The notes: generated from the sequence alone by a model not told the origin. Counted from the stretch's first letter, positions 7,083 through 14,479 are shown. The stretch: 17,091 bases of DNA from an uncultured Lachnospiraceae bacterium (GCA_947068385.1 CAMTBF010000017.1:1-17091), one strand, 5' to 3'. Numbers and translations: made by a program.

Positions 7083-9320
7083 ATGGAAGACAGAATCATA
7101 AAAACAGAATATTCCGAGGAGATGCAGAAGTCCTTCATCGATTACGCCATGAGCGTCATCATCGCCAGGGCCCTGCCGGATGTGCGGGACGGCTTGAAGC
7201 CCGTGCAGCGGCGGACGCTGTACGATATGTACGAGCTGGGCATCCGCTATGACAGGCCTTATCGGAAATGCGCCCGTATCGTGGGCGATACCATGGGTAA
7301 ATACCATCCCCACGGGGACAGCTCCATATACGATGCCCTCGTAGTCATGACCCAGGACTTCAAGCGTGGCCTGCCCCTTGTGGACGGCCACGGCAACTTC
7401 GGCAATATCGAGGGGGACGGCGCGGCCGCCATGCGCTACACCGAGGCAAGGCTGCAGCGAGTGACCCAGGAGGCCTATCTGGCGGATCTGGACAAGGACG
7501 TGGTGGACTTCGTCCCCAATTTCGACGAGACGGAGAAGGAGCCCTCCGTGCTGCCGGTGAAGCTCCCCAATTTCCTCATAAACGGCTCCGAGGGCATCGC
7601 TGTGGGCATGGCCACCAGCACGCCGCCCCACAACCTGGGGGAGGTGGTGGACGCCATGAAGGCCTACATGCGCGACGAAAGCATCACCACCAAAGAGCTG
7701 ATGCGCTACCTGAAGGGCCCGGACTTCCCCACCGGCGGCATCGTCACCAACAAGGACGACCTGCTGCAGATCTACGAGACCGGCACGGGCAAGATTAAGG
7801 TCCGGGGCAAGGTGGAGTTCGAGCAGCTGAAGGGCGGCAAGGTCAACGTGGTCATCACGGAGATTCCCTACCCCATGATCGGCATGAACATCTCCAAGTT
7901 CCTGTCGGACGTGGCGGGGCTGGTGGAGTCCAAGAAGACCCTGGACGTGGTGGACATCTCCAACCAGTCCTCCAAGGAGGGCATCCGGATCGTGATAGAG
8001 CTCCGGAAGGACGCGGACGCGGAGAATTTCGTGAACCTCCTCTACAAGAAGACCCGGCTGGAAGACACCTTTGGCGTCAACATGCTGGCCATCTGCAACG
8101 GCAGGCCGGAGACCATGGGCCTAAGGGACATCCTGAAGGCCAATGTGGACTTCCAGTTCCAGATCGCCACCAGGAAGTACAATAACCTGCTGGCCAGGGA
8201 GCTGGAGCGCAAGGAGGTGCAGGAGGGCCTGATCAAGGCCTGCAATGTCATCGACCTGATCATCGAGATCCTGCGGGGCTCCAAGGACAGGAGCATGGCG
8301 AAGGCCTGCCTGGTGGAGGGCAAGACCACAGGCATCAAGTTCAAGAGCAAGGAATCCAAGATCATGGCGGCCCAGCTCTCCTTCACGGAACGCCAGGCCA
8401 ATGCCATCCTGGAGATGCGCCTCTACAAGCTGATCGGCCTGGAGATCGAGGCCCTGATCAAGGAGCACGAGGACACCATGGCGAACATCTACCGCTATGA
8501 GGACATCCTCGACCGCAGGGATTCCATGGCCCAGGTCATCATCAACGAGCTGGAGGGGTTCAAGAAAGCGTACAGCCGCAAGCGCAGGACCGTCATCGAC
8601 AACGTGGAGGAGGCTGTCTACAAGGAGAAGGAGATCGAGGAGACGGAGGTGGTCTTCCTCATGGACCGCTTCGGCTATGCCAAGGTCATCGACACTGCCG
8701 CCTATGAGCGCAACAAGGAGGCGGCGGAGGCGGAGAGCAGATTCCTCTTCCCCTGCAAAAATACCGGCAAGGTATGCCTGTTCACCTCCGCGGGCCAGCT
8801 CCACACCATCAAGGTCATGGATCTGCCCTTCGGGAAGTTCCGGGACAAGGGCGTCCCCATCGACAATGTGAGCAATTACAATTCCGAGAAGGAGCAGATC
8901 GTCTGCATCACCAGCCAGACCCAGCTGAACCTCAGACAGGTGGTCTTCGTCACGGCCCAGTCCATGATAAAGCTGGTGAGCGGCGGGGAGTTCGACGTGT
9001 CCAAGCGCACGGTGGCGGCCACCAAGCTGGCGGAGGGTGATCAGGTCTTGAGCGTCATGCCGCTGGAGGCGCAGCGCCAGGTCATCCTCCAGACAAAGGA
9101 GGGCTTCTTCCTGAAATTCGCCATAGAGGAGATCCCGGAGCAGAAGAAAGCCGCTCTGGGGGCCAGGGGCATGAAGCTGGGTCCCAAGGACTGGGTGGAA
9201 AACGTCTACTATACCTCCGACGCCGTGGAATGCTCCATAGAGTACAAGGGCAAGGCCATCGACCTGAACAGGATGAAGACCGCCAGGCGGGACGGCAAGG
9301 GGACGAAGATAAGGGTATGA
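7083..9320 (+). CDS. parC: Type IIA DNA topoisomerase A subunit (GyrA/ParC family), probably topoisomerase IV ParC
   Basis: The 745-residue protein is the DNA breakage-reunion subunit. The N-terminal domain starts with SFIDYAMSVIIARALPDVRDG, KPVQRR follows, and the catalytic tyrosine is Y119 in AAAMRYTE. The quinolone-determining region reads KYHPHGDSSIYD with the usual S80 and D84, so no resistance substitution is visible at these sites. A tower/coiled-coil region is followed by a beta-pinwheel C-terminal domain from about residue 500. The canonical GyrA box (QRRGGKG), needed for negative supercoiling, is absent where the pinwheel begins; the only similar heptapeptide is ARRDGKG at 734-740, at the extreme C-terminus. 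The length is shorter than typical GyrA (above 800). AAAGGG lies 10 bases before the ATG. Together this favours a relaxing/decatenating ParC-type enzyme. Confidence 0.87.
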   Translation: MEDRIIKTEYSEEMQKSFIDYAMSVIIARALPDVRDGLKPVQRRTLYDMYELGIRYDRPYRKCARIVGDTMGKYHPHGDSSIYDALVVMTQDFKRGLPLVDGHGNFGNIEGDGAAAMRYTEARLQRVTQEAYLADLDKDVVDFVPNFDETEKEPSVLPVKLPNFLINGSEGIAVGMATSTPPHNLGEVVDAMKAYMRDESITTKELMRYLKGPDFPTGGIVTNKDDLLQIYETGTGKIKVRGKVEFEQLKGGKVNVVITEIPYPMIGMNISKFLSDVAGLVESKKTLDVVDISNQSSKEGIRIVIELRKDADAENFVNLLYKKTRLEDTFGVNMLAICNGRPETMGLRDILKANVDFQFQIATRKYNNLLARELERKEVQEGLIKACNVIDLIIEILRGSKDRSMAKACLVEGKTTGIKFKSKESKIMAAQLSFTERQANAILEMRLYKLIGLEIEALIKEHEDTMANIYRYEDILDRRDSMAQVIINELEGFKKAYSRKRRTVIDNVEEAVYKEKEIEETEVVFLMDRFGYAKVIDTAAYERNKEAAEAESRFLFPCKNTGKVCLFTSAGQLHTIKVMDLPFGKFRDKGVPIDNVSNYNSEKEQIVCITSQTQLNLRQVVFVTAQSMIKLVSGGEFDVSKRTVAATKLAEGDQVLSVMPLEAQRQVILQTKEGFFLKFAIEEIPEQKKAALGARGMKLGPKDWVENVYYTSDAVECSIEYKGKAIDLNRMKTARRDGKGTKIRV

Positions 9321-9355
9321 TTCGAGCATGAATCGAGAAAGGGCATGGGATTGAT

Positions 9356-9910
9356 ATGAGAGTGATAGCGGGAACGGCCAGGAGCCTGCCCCTGAAGACG
9401 CCGGAGGGGCTGGACGTCCGGCCCACCACGGACCGGATCAAGGAGACCCTGTTCAACATGCTGCAGTGGGACATCCCCGGCGGCGTGTTCGTGGACCTGT
9501 TCAGCGGCAGCGGCGGCATAGGCATCGAGGCCTTAAGCCGGGGCGCCAGGAAAGCGTATTTCGTGGACAACGCCCAGAAGGCGGTGGCCTGCATCCAGCA
9601 GAACCTCCGCTTTACGAAGCTGGAGGACAGGGCCGTGGTCCTGAAGCAGGACGCATGCAGCGCCCTGGGCAGCATCCGGGAGAGCGCCGTGGACATCGTC
9701 TTCATGGATCCTCCCTACGAGAACGGAGAGGAGAAGAGCGTGCTGGCGCATCTCGCGCGGATGCCCTATGTGACGGAGGATACCATACTGGTGGCGGAGG
9801 CGGCCCGGGACACGGACTTCTCCTGGGTTTCGGAGCTGGGCTTCTGTATCACCAAGGACAAGCAGTATCGAACCAACAAACACATTTTTATGAAGAAGAG
9901 CATTCAATGA
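9356..9910 (+). CDS. rsmD: 16S rRNA (guanine(966)-N(2))-methyltransferase RsmD
   Basis: This 184-residue enzyme uses S-adenosylmethionine to methylate N2 of guanine 966 in 16S rRNA during 30S assembly. It begins [10 protein letters not shown], the characteristic RsmD start, and has RPTTDRIKE (22-30), the SAM-binding motif [17 protein letters not shown] (47-63) and the catalytic DPPY motif (118-121). The length is normal. It lies 35 bases after parC and just before coaD; rsmD-coaD is the ylbH-ylbI pair of Bacillus. The start is an ATG after a weak AAAGGG. The last codons lie within a 17-bp tandem duplication. Confidence 0.96.
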   Translation: MRVIAGTARSLPLKTPEGLDVRPTTDRIKETLFNMLQWDIPGGVFVDLFSGSGGIGIEALSRGARKAYFVDNAQKAVACIQQNLRFTKLEDRAVVLKQDACSALGSIRESAVDIVFMDPPYENGEEKSVLAHLARMPYVTEDTILVAEAARDTDFSWVSELGFCITKDKQYRTNKHIFMKKSIQ

Positions 9911-9923
9911 AGAAAAGCATTCA
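9890..9923 (+). repeat. 17-bp tandem duplication at the 3' end of rsmD
   Basis: ATGAAGAAGAGCATTCA (9890-9906) is followed immediately by ATGAAGAAAAGCATTCA (9907-9923), with one mismatch. The first copy encodes MKKSI(Q), the end of RsmD; the TGA stop is made by the first bases of copy two. Because 17 is not a multiple of three, copy two is read in another frame, where MKKSIH* has no independent support. Confidence 0.85.
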
Positions 9924-9941
9924 TTAGAAAAAGGAGCAATC

Positions 9942-10427
9942 ATGAAACGTGCCGTCTATCCCGGAAGCTTCGATCCTGTCACGTTCGGCCATCTGGACGT
10001 GATCAGGCGCGCTTCGGAAATGTTTGATGTGCTGGTGGTCAGCGTTCTGGACAACAAAGCAAAGACACCATTGTTTTCTGTGGAAGAACGTGTTAAGATA
10101 TTGAAAGAGGCTACGAAGGACATCCCCAATGTGCAGGTGGACAGCTTTTCAGGCCTGCTGATCAATTATGCGGCGAAGAACGGCATCCATGTGGCGGTCA
10201 GGGGCCTGCGCGCCATCACGGATTTCGAGTATGAGCTGCAGATCGCCCAGACCAACCGGAAGCTTTCCGGAGAGAAGCTGGACACCGTGTTCCTGACTAC
10301 AAGCCTGGAATACGCATACCTCAGCTCCTCCAGCGTCAAGGAGATCGCCAGCTTCGGCGGGGACATCAGCCAGTGCGTTCCGGAATTCGTGGCAAAGCTG
10401 ATTTATGAGAAGTACCACATTCTATAA
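9942..10427 (+). CDS. coaD: Phosphopantetheine adenylyltransferase
   Basis: CoaD (161 residues) transfers AMP from ATP to 4'-phosphopantetheine, giving dephospho-CoA, the penultimate step of CoA synthesis. Visible signatures are [16 protein letters not shown] (6-21) with the nucleotidyltransferase T/HxGH motif as TFGH (14-17), [13 protein letters not shown] (86-98) with substrate-binding arginines, and the ATP-binding loop SSSSVKE (128-134). Length and motifs are those of a normal active enzyme. AAAAAGGAG lies 5-6 bases before the ATG. It follows rsmD by 31 bases, as in most Firmicutes. Confidence 0.98.
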   Translation: MKRAVYPGSFDPVTFGHLDVIRRASEMFDVLVVSVLDNKAKTPLFSVEERVKILKEATKDIPNVQVDSFSGLLINYAAKNGIHVAVRGLRAITDFEYELQIAQTNRKLSGEKLDTVFLTTSLEYAYLSSSSVKEIASFGGDISQCVPEFVAKLIYEKYHIL

Positions 10428-10431
10428 TAGA

Positions 10432-10437
10432 TAGGAG
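10432..10437 (+). promoter_or_regulatory. Ribosome binding site that fixes the start of the coiled-coil gene
   Basis: TAGGAG stands 8 bases before the ATG at 10446. An in-frame GTG at 10437 overlaps this site and so cannot be served by it; the ATG giving MSSRIEQLIDEL is preferred. Confidence 0.7.
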
Positions 10438-10445
10438 TGACGCAT

Positions 10446-11042
10446 ATGAGCAGCAGAATAGAACAGTTGATTGATGAATTAGAGGAGTATATCGAGAGCT
10501 GCAAGCCGAAATTCATGTCAAATTCCGAGATCATCGTGAATAAGGAAGAGATTGACGAATTGCTTCGTGAGCTGCGCATGCGCACCCCTGAGGAGATCAA
10601 GCGGTACCAGAAGATCATCAGCAACAAGGAGGCCATCCTGAACGACGCCAGGGCCAAGGCCCAGGCGCTGATAGACGAGGCCACGGTGCACACCAATGAG
10701 CTGATCAGCGAACATGAGATCATGCAGCAGGCCTACGCCCAGGCCAACGGGATCGTGGCCACCGCCGCCAACCAGGCCCGGGAGATCCTGGACAAGGCCA
10801 CCATGGAGGCCAACGAGCTGAGGACCCAGGCCTCCCAATATATGGAAAGCCGGCTGGTGGAGCTGGATTCCATCACGTCCTCCGCCATCCAGTCCACCAA
10901 CGCGGACTATGAACGGCTTCTGGGCTCTCTGGGCCAGTACCGGGACCTGATCCAGTCCAATCTCCGCTCCCTCCATCCCGTGGAGGATCTGGATCTGCAC
11001 CTGGACGACCAGGAGGATGACGACAAATTGGATGTGATGTGA
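10446..11042 (+). CDS. Uncharacterised cytoplasmic coiled-coil protein downstream of coaD
   Basis: I do not recognise a characterised function. The 198-residue protein has no signal peptide or membrane segment. After an N-terminal helical region (MSSRIEQLIDELEEYIE) it has a long Ala/Glu/Gln-rich helical stretch, about residues 50-175, with coiled-coil character (for example AKAQALIDEATVHTNE and NQAREILDKATMEANE), and a very acidic tail (LDLHLDDQEDDDKLD). Such proteins are often auto-annotated as ATPase or V-/F-type ATPase subunits from coiled-coil similarity alone; no ATP-binding motif is visible, so I would not use that name. It lies 18 bases after coaD and ends at a strong terminator, so it is the last gene of the rsmD-coaD unit. 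DivIVA-like or scaffold roles are possible but unsupported. Confidence 0.8.
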   Translation: MSSRIEQLIDELEEYIESCKPKFMSNSEIIVNKEEIDELLRELRMRTPEEIKRYQKIISNKEAILNDARAKAQALIDEATVHTNELISEHEIMQQAYAQANGIVATAANQAREILDKATMEANELRTQASQYMESRLVELDSITSSAIQSTNADYERLLGSLGQYRDLIQSNLRSLHPVEDLDLHLDDQEDDDKLDVM

Positions 11043-11051
11043 GATCGTTCC

Positions 11052-11100
11052 AGAACCAGTTCCTCGCGGAAGAAGGACATTCCAAGGGAACTGGTTCTTT
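11052..11100 (+). terminator. Intrinsic terminator closing the rsmD-coaD operon
   Basis: A perfect 12-bp stem, AGAACCAGTTCC (11052-11063) with GGAACTGGTTCT (11087-11098), encloses a 23-base loop and runs into a short T-rich stretch (TTCTTTCCT). It starts 9 bases after the stop of the coiled-coil gene. There is no T-tract on the opposite strand, so it is not a clear bidirectional terminator for ylbJ. Confidence 0.75.
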
Positions 11101-11127
11101 CCTGTATGGGGCTTTCATGGGCCCTCC

Positions 11128-11141
11128 CGCGTCCGGACGCG
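11128..11141. repeat. 14-bp palindrome just after the ylbJ stop
   Basis: CGCGTCCGGACGCG is a perfect palindrome located 5 bases beyond the ylbJ stop codon on the minus strand. In RNA it would form a 5-bp GC stem with a CCGG loop. No T-run follows, so it is not a standard terminator; it may protect the ylbJ mRNA end. Confidence 0.45.
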
Positions 11142-11146
11142 CAGGT

Positions 11147-12154
11147 TCAGCGCAGGAAAGACCCGGGCAGGAGCAGGAACCAGCCCAGATAGAACAGGCC
11201 GCACAGCAAGGTCAGCACGACCTTGTGCAGGATATAATCGCTGATGGACAGGTCCGAATCGCCGATGCAGCTATAGGTCTGGGCGATGCAGGACAGCCCC
11301 CCGAAGGAGAGCGCCAGCAGGCTGTAAAGAGGGAAGGCGTCCCCCAAAAGCTTCAGGCCCCCTGTGATTTCGAGCAATGGGGACAGGGGGGCTACGGGAC
11401 GGCCGAAGAGCAGGTGGGGAACCAGGTTCAACAGGTTGAACAGGATCATGTATCCCCCCAGGGAAAGCATGCTCCGCACGGAGGCCTGGACGGAGCCGTC
11501 CACAGCTTCCAGAAGCTTTTCCCAGAAGCGTGCGCCGGAATGGCTTTTGGCTAAGCCGCTCTTGTCCTCACAGGCCACAAGGGCGGCAGGGCGGCCTCCC
11601 TCCTCCCCCGGTAGGGGGAGATTCTCCCCAGGCAGGGGGAGATTCTTCCCGGGCAGAGGGATGTCGCGGAAACGTGTATACCGCAGCGCCATGCCGTACA
11701 GCAGGGGGATCCCGTACATGCCGAAGAGGTAGGGCCATACCAGCCTCCTGCCCAGAAGGGGCAGCACGAAGCTGCAGAAATACACAGGGCCGATGTTGTT
11801 GCAGAAGGCCAGGAGATATTCCGCCTCCCTTCTGTCGATCATCTGCCGTCCGTACAGATCGTCCACCACCCTTGCCCCCATGGGAAAGCCGCAGAGGAAG
11901 CCCATGAGCATGGCGTAGCACACGTTCTTTCGCACCTTCATCAGCGGCCTGACGATTGGATAGACCAGCATGGCGGCCTTGTCCGTCAGCCGCAGGCGCA
12001 CCATGATGCCGGAGAGCATCATGAAGGGCAGAAGGGAGGGGATCATTTTCTCGAACCACAGGCCCAGCCCCATGGCGGCATAGGAGAGGGCAAGCCCGGA
12101 ATGGGTCAGGATACAGCCCAGCAGCAGAAGGAACATTACGGTCAGCAGTCTCAT
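11147..12154 (-). CDS. ylbJ: Sporulation integral membrane protein YlbJ-like (nucleoside-recognition/gate domains)
   Basis: The 335-residue polytopic membrane protein has about eight hydrophobic segments (for example residues 1-26, 37-55, 78-98, 117-158, 230-250, 270-296 and 308-331). GFLCGFPMGARVVDDLY (85-101), AFCNNIGPVYF (116-126) and SFGGLSCIAQTYS (283-295) match the paired gate-domain motifs of YlbJ, which is required for spore formation in Bacillus; its transported substrate is not established. The ATG is served by AAGGAG (12164-12169 on the plus strand, spacing 9). A soluble loop at about 160-215 holds a PLPGxNL repeat and is the main departure from the family. In Bacillus ylbJ follows ylbI (coaD) on the same strand; here it is the only reversed gene. 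The family call is firm; the sporulation role is inferred. Confidence 0.88.
   Translation of the reverse strand: MRLLTVMFLLLLGCILTHSGLALSYAAMGLGLWFEKMIPSLLPFMMLSGIMVRLRLTDKAAMLVYPIVRPLMKVRKNVCYAMLMGFLCGFPMGARVVDDLYGRQMIDRREAEYLLAFCNNIGPVYFCSFVLPLLGRRLVWPYLFGMYGIPLLYGMALRYTRFRDIPLPGKNLPLPGENLPLPGEEGGRPAALVACEDKSGLAKSHSGARFWEKLLEAVDGSVQASVRSMLSLGGYMILFNLLNLVPHLLFGRPVAPLSPLLEITGGLKLLGDAFPLYSLLALSFGGLSCIAQTYSCIGDSDLSISDYILHKVVLTLLCGLFYLGWFLLLPGSFLR
11603..11660. repeat. 21-bp GC-rich tandem repeat with nested inverted repeats inside ylbJ
   Basis: Units 11610-11630 and 11631-11651 are near-identical 21-mers (consensus GGYAGGGGGAGATTCTYCCC plus one base), followed by a partial third copy to 11660. 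Read on the minus strand they encode PLPGKNL-PLPGENL-PLPGEE. The region also folds: CTCCCCC/GGGGGAG (11603-11609 and 11614-11620) and GGGGAGA/TCTCCCC (11615-11629) are inverted repeats. Because the unit is seven codons, copy number can change without a frameshift. Confidence 0.85.
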
Positions 12155-12201
12155 AGCGGGAGGCTCCTTATTCTATCAAGATACTATATGTGCAAAGCAA
12201 G

Positions 12202-12221
12202 CGGGACATTCCAATGTCCCG
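12202..12221. promoter_or_regulatory. 20-bp palindrome between divergent ylbJ and the RsuA-family gene
   Basis: CGGGACATT-CC-AATGTCCCG has perfect 9-bp arms and a 2-base centre. It lies 23 bases before the rsuA-type start and 47 bases before the ylbJ start in the only divergent intergenic region (12155-12244). It could be an operator for either gene or a leader hairpin. I found no convincing -35/-10 pair to position it against. The regulatory role is inference. Confidence 0.45.
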
Positions 12222-12244
12222 GAATCGACATCCCAGGGGAGGGC

Positions 12245-12979
12245 ATGGATTTGCGCCTTGACAGATTTCTGTGCGAATTGAACATAGGCACCCGGAGCCA
12301 GGTGAAGGCCTTCATCCGGCAGGGCGTCGTGGCCGTGGGCGGCGTCCCGGCCACGAATCCGGACCGGAAGATCGACGAGCTTTCGGATACGGTCACCTTT
12401 CGGGGAAAGCCGCTGCAATACCGCAGATACGTCTACTATATGATGAACAAGCCGGAGGGCGTCGTATCCGCCACCAGGGATAATGTCTCCAGGACCGTGG
12501 TGTCCCTTCTGGGGAAGGACGCCCGGGAGGACATCTTTCCGGTGGGCAGGCTGGACAAGGACGTGACGGGATTCCTGCTCCTGACCAATGACGGGGACCT
12601 GGCCCACAGGCTGCTGGCCCCGAAGAGGCATGTGGACAAGACCTACCTTGCGGTTCTGGCCCACGGCCTGGGACGGCCGGAGATCCGGCGGCTGGAGGCC
12701 GGGGTGGACATCGGCGAGGAGCGGCCCACATTGCCGGCCCGGGTGGAGCTGCTGACAGAGGACGGCATCCTCCGGGAGGACAAGGTCCTCCTCACTTTAC
12801 ACGAGGGAAAGTTCCATCAGGTGAAACGGATGCTGCAGGCAGTGGGCAATGAGGTAGTGGGCCTGCAGCGGGTGGCGTTCGGCGGCCTTCGGCTGGATCC
12901 GAAGCTGCGGCCGGGAGAGTACCGGGAGCTGACGGCGGAGGAACTGGCAGCCCTGAAGGACGACTGCAGGGAGGTTTGA
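12245..12979 (+). CDS. rsuA: 16S rRNA pseudouridine synthase, RsuA/RluB/E/F family
   Basis: The 244-residue enzyme isomerises uridine to pseudouridine in rRNA, probably U516 of 16S rRNA if it is a true RsuA. An N-terminal S4 RNA-binding domain (LRLDRFLCELNIGTRSQVKAFI) precedes the catalytic domain with FPVGRLDKDVTGFLLLTNDG (98-117; catalytic D104), KTYLAVL and the RsuA-type EGKFHQVKRM (187-196). The frame is open upstream through an ATG at 12188, but homologues begin near the S4 domain and a purine-rich AGGGGAGGG directly precedes the ATG at 12245, although its spacing is very short. The start is therefore less certain than the rest. The HAD gene follows within 4 bases. Confidence 0.9.
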   Translation: MDLRLDRFLCELNIGTRSQVKAFIRQGVVAVGGVPATNPDRKIDELSDTVTFRGKPLQYRRYVYYMMNKPEGVVSATRDNVSRTVVSLLGKDAREDIFPVGRLDKDVTGFLLLTNDGDLAHRLLAPKRHVDKTYLAVLAHGLGRPEIRRLEAGVDIGEERPTLPARVELLTEDGILREDKVLLTLHEGKFHQVKRMLQAVGNEVVGLQRVAFGGLRLDPKLRPGEYRELTAEELAALKDDCREV

Positions 12980-12982
12980 TAA

Positions 12983-13642
12983 ATGTTGCACGAGATGATG
13001 CATGACATCGATGCGGTGATATTCGACATGGACGGCTCCCTGGTGGACTCCATGTGGATGTGGCGGGCCATCGACATCGAATATCTGGGGCGGTACGGCA
13101 TCGCCCTGCCGGAGGACCTGCAGACGAAGATAGAGGGCATGAGCTTCGGCGAGACTGCCCATTATTTTAAAGAGCATTTTCCTATCCCGGAATCCCAGGA
13201 GGAGATCATGGAGGAGTGGAACCGGATGGCATGGGATAAGTACATGTATGAGGTGCCCCTGAAAAAGGGCATCCCGGAATTCCTGGCCGGGTGCAGGGAC
13301 TTGGGGATCAGGCTGGGCATCGCCACCAGCAATTCCAGGGTGCTGGTGGAGAACGTGGCCGGGGTGCACAATCTCCGGGACTATTTCTCCTGCATCATGA
13401 CCGGCACCGATGTGGAGCGCGGGAAGCCCAGCCCGGATATCTATCTGGCCGTGGCGGAGGGGCTAGGGGTATCCCCAAAGCGCTGCCTGGTGTTCGAGGA
13501 CATCACGGCGGGCATCCTGGCCGGAAAGAACGCGGGCATGCGGGTCTGCGCCGTGGAGGACGACTATTCCGCCCAGTTCAGGGAGCTGAAAAAAGAGCTG
13601 GCCGATTATTATATCGAAGATTATACAGGCCTTTTCGTATGA
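12983..13642 (+). CDS. HAD superfamily hydrolase, subfamily IA (phosphoglucomutase/phosphatase-like)
   Basis: The 219-residue protein is probably a phosphatase or phosphomutase for a small phosphorylated metabolite. All HAD motifs are present: motif I FDMDGS with nucleophile D15 and acid/base D17, motif II IATSNS with S116, motif III K148 in RGKPSPDIYL, and motif IV VFEDITAG with E172/D173. The cap domain between residues 20 and 90 is the helical C1 type. The common GT/S position after DxDG is Ser here, which is tolerated. It starts 3 bases after the pseudouridine synthase stop, with GGGAGG overlapping the end of that gene, so the two are coupled. The substrate cannot be inferred. Confidence 0.9.
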   Translation: MLHEMMHDIDAVIFDMDGSLVDSMWMWRAIDIEYLGRYGIALPEDLQTKIEGMSFGETAHYFKEHFPIPESQEEIMEEWNRMAWDKYMYEVPLKKGIPEFLAGCRDLGIRLGIATSNSRVLVENVAGVHNLRDYFSCIMTGTDVERGKPSPDIYLAVAEGLGVSPKRCLVFEDITAGILAGKNAGMRVCAVEDDYSAQFRELKKELADYYIEDYTGLFV

Positions 13643-13699
13643 AGGGCCCCTCTTCCGTATACAATGGCCTATAGGATATGATCAAGGAAGGAATCGCAC

Positions 13700-14473
13700 A
13701 TGAACATCATCATCATTACAGGGGCGTCCTCCGGCATCGGCCGGGAATTCGCGCGTCAGATGGACGGGCATTTCGACAGGACGGACGAATTCTGGCTGGT
13801 GGCCAGAAACCGCGGCAGGCTGGAGGAGCTTGCAGGGACCATGCGGCACAGGACGAGGATATTCGCCATGGACATCACCCGGGAGGAATCCCTGGAGGCC
13901 CTGGAAGGAGCCGCCTTCCGGCACAATGCCGTGGTGCGGATGCTCATCAACTGTGCGGGCTATGGCATCATGGGGAGCTTCTGCGAGCAGGACTGCGGCC
14001 TGGAGACGGGGATGGTCCGCCTGAACTGCGAAGCCCTGACGGAGCTGACCCATCGCCTGATCCCCTACATGAGGTGGGGCAGCCGCATCATCCAGCTGGC
14101 CTCCAGCGCGGCATTCCTGCCCCAGCCGGGCTTCGCGGTGTACGCGGCCACGAAGGCCTATGTGCTGAGCTTCTCCAGGGCGCTGGGGGAGGAGCTGAAG
14201 AACGCCGGCATCCATGTGACCAGCGTCTGCCCCGGGCCTGTGGACACGCCCTTTTTCGACATCGCGGAGGCCACGGGCTCCACGCTTGCCGTGAAGAAGT
14301 ATACCATGGTGGACGCGGAGAGGGTGGTGGCCCTTGCCCTGCGGGATTCCTACCACAGACGGCCTGTATCCGTGTGCAGCCTGCCAATCCGGGCATTCCG
14401 GGCGCTGACGAAGCTTGCGCCCCACAGCGCCCTCCTTCGGGCCATGGAACAGATGAAGAAGAAAGGACTGTGA
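13700..14473 (+). CDS. Short-chain dehydrogenase/reductase (SDR), classical type
   Basis: The 257-residue NAD(P)-dependent oxidoreductase has a Rossmann fold with the cofactor motif TGASSGIG (7-14), NCAG (84-87), active-site N109, S135/S136, Y148 and K152 (YAATK) and PGPVDTPF (178-185). A basic residue (R36 in LVARNRGRL) after the second strand suggests NADP(H) preference. The long C-terminal helix with basic residues (MKKKGL end) is seen in SDR proteins near lipid or cell-wall pathways but does not identify the substrate. AAGGAAGGA precedes the ATG by 7 bases. It is followed 6 bases later by a two-helix membrane protein gene, so the two are probably co-transcribed. Function beyond SDR is unknown. 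Confidence 0.92.
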   Translation: MNIIIITGASSGIGREFARQMDGHFDRTDEFWLVARNRGRLEELAGTMRHRTRIFAMDITREESLEALEGAAFRHNAVVRMLINCAGYGIMGSFCEQDCGLETGMVRLNCEALTELTHRLIPYMRWGSRIIQLASSAAFLPQPGFAVYAATKAYVLSFSRALGEELKNAGIHVTSVCPGPVDTPFFDIAEATGSTLAVKKYTMVDAERVVALALRDSYHRRPVSVCSLPIRAFRALTKLAPHSALLRAMEQMKKKGL

Positions 14474-14479
14474 AAACCA

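Noticed and set aside
8121..9329. Minus-strand open frame opposite the topoisomerase A subunit
   Set aside because: It is a Leu/Asp/His-rich shadow of the forward gene with no known motif.
11418..11442. Inverted repeat TTCAA-CAGG-TTGAA and GAAC-CAG-GTTC as a second LexA-like site
   Set aside because: It lies inside the ylbJ coding region and the spacer is 3 bases, not the 4 required by the LexA pattern.
13654..13682. Possible promoter before the SDR gene (TATGAT at 13677-13682)
   Set aside because: The -10 is good but no acceptable -35 lies 16-18 bases upstream, so I did not call it.
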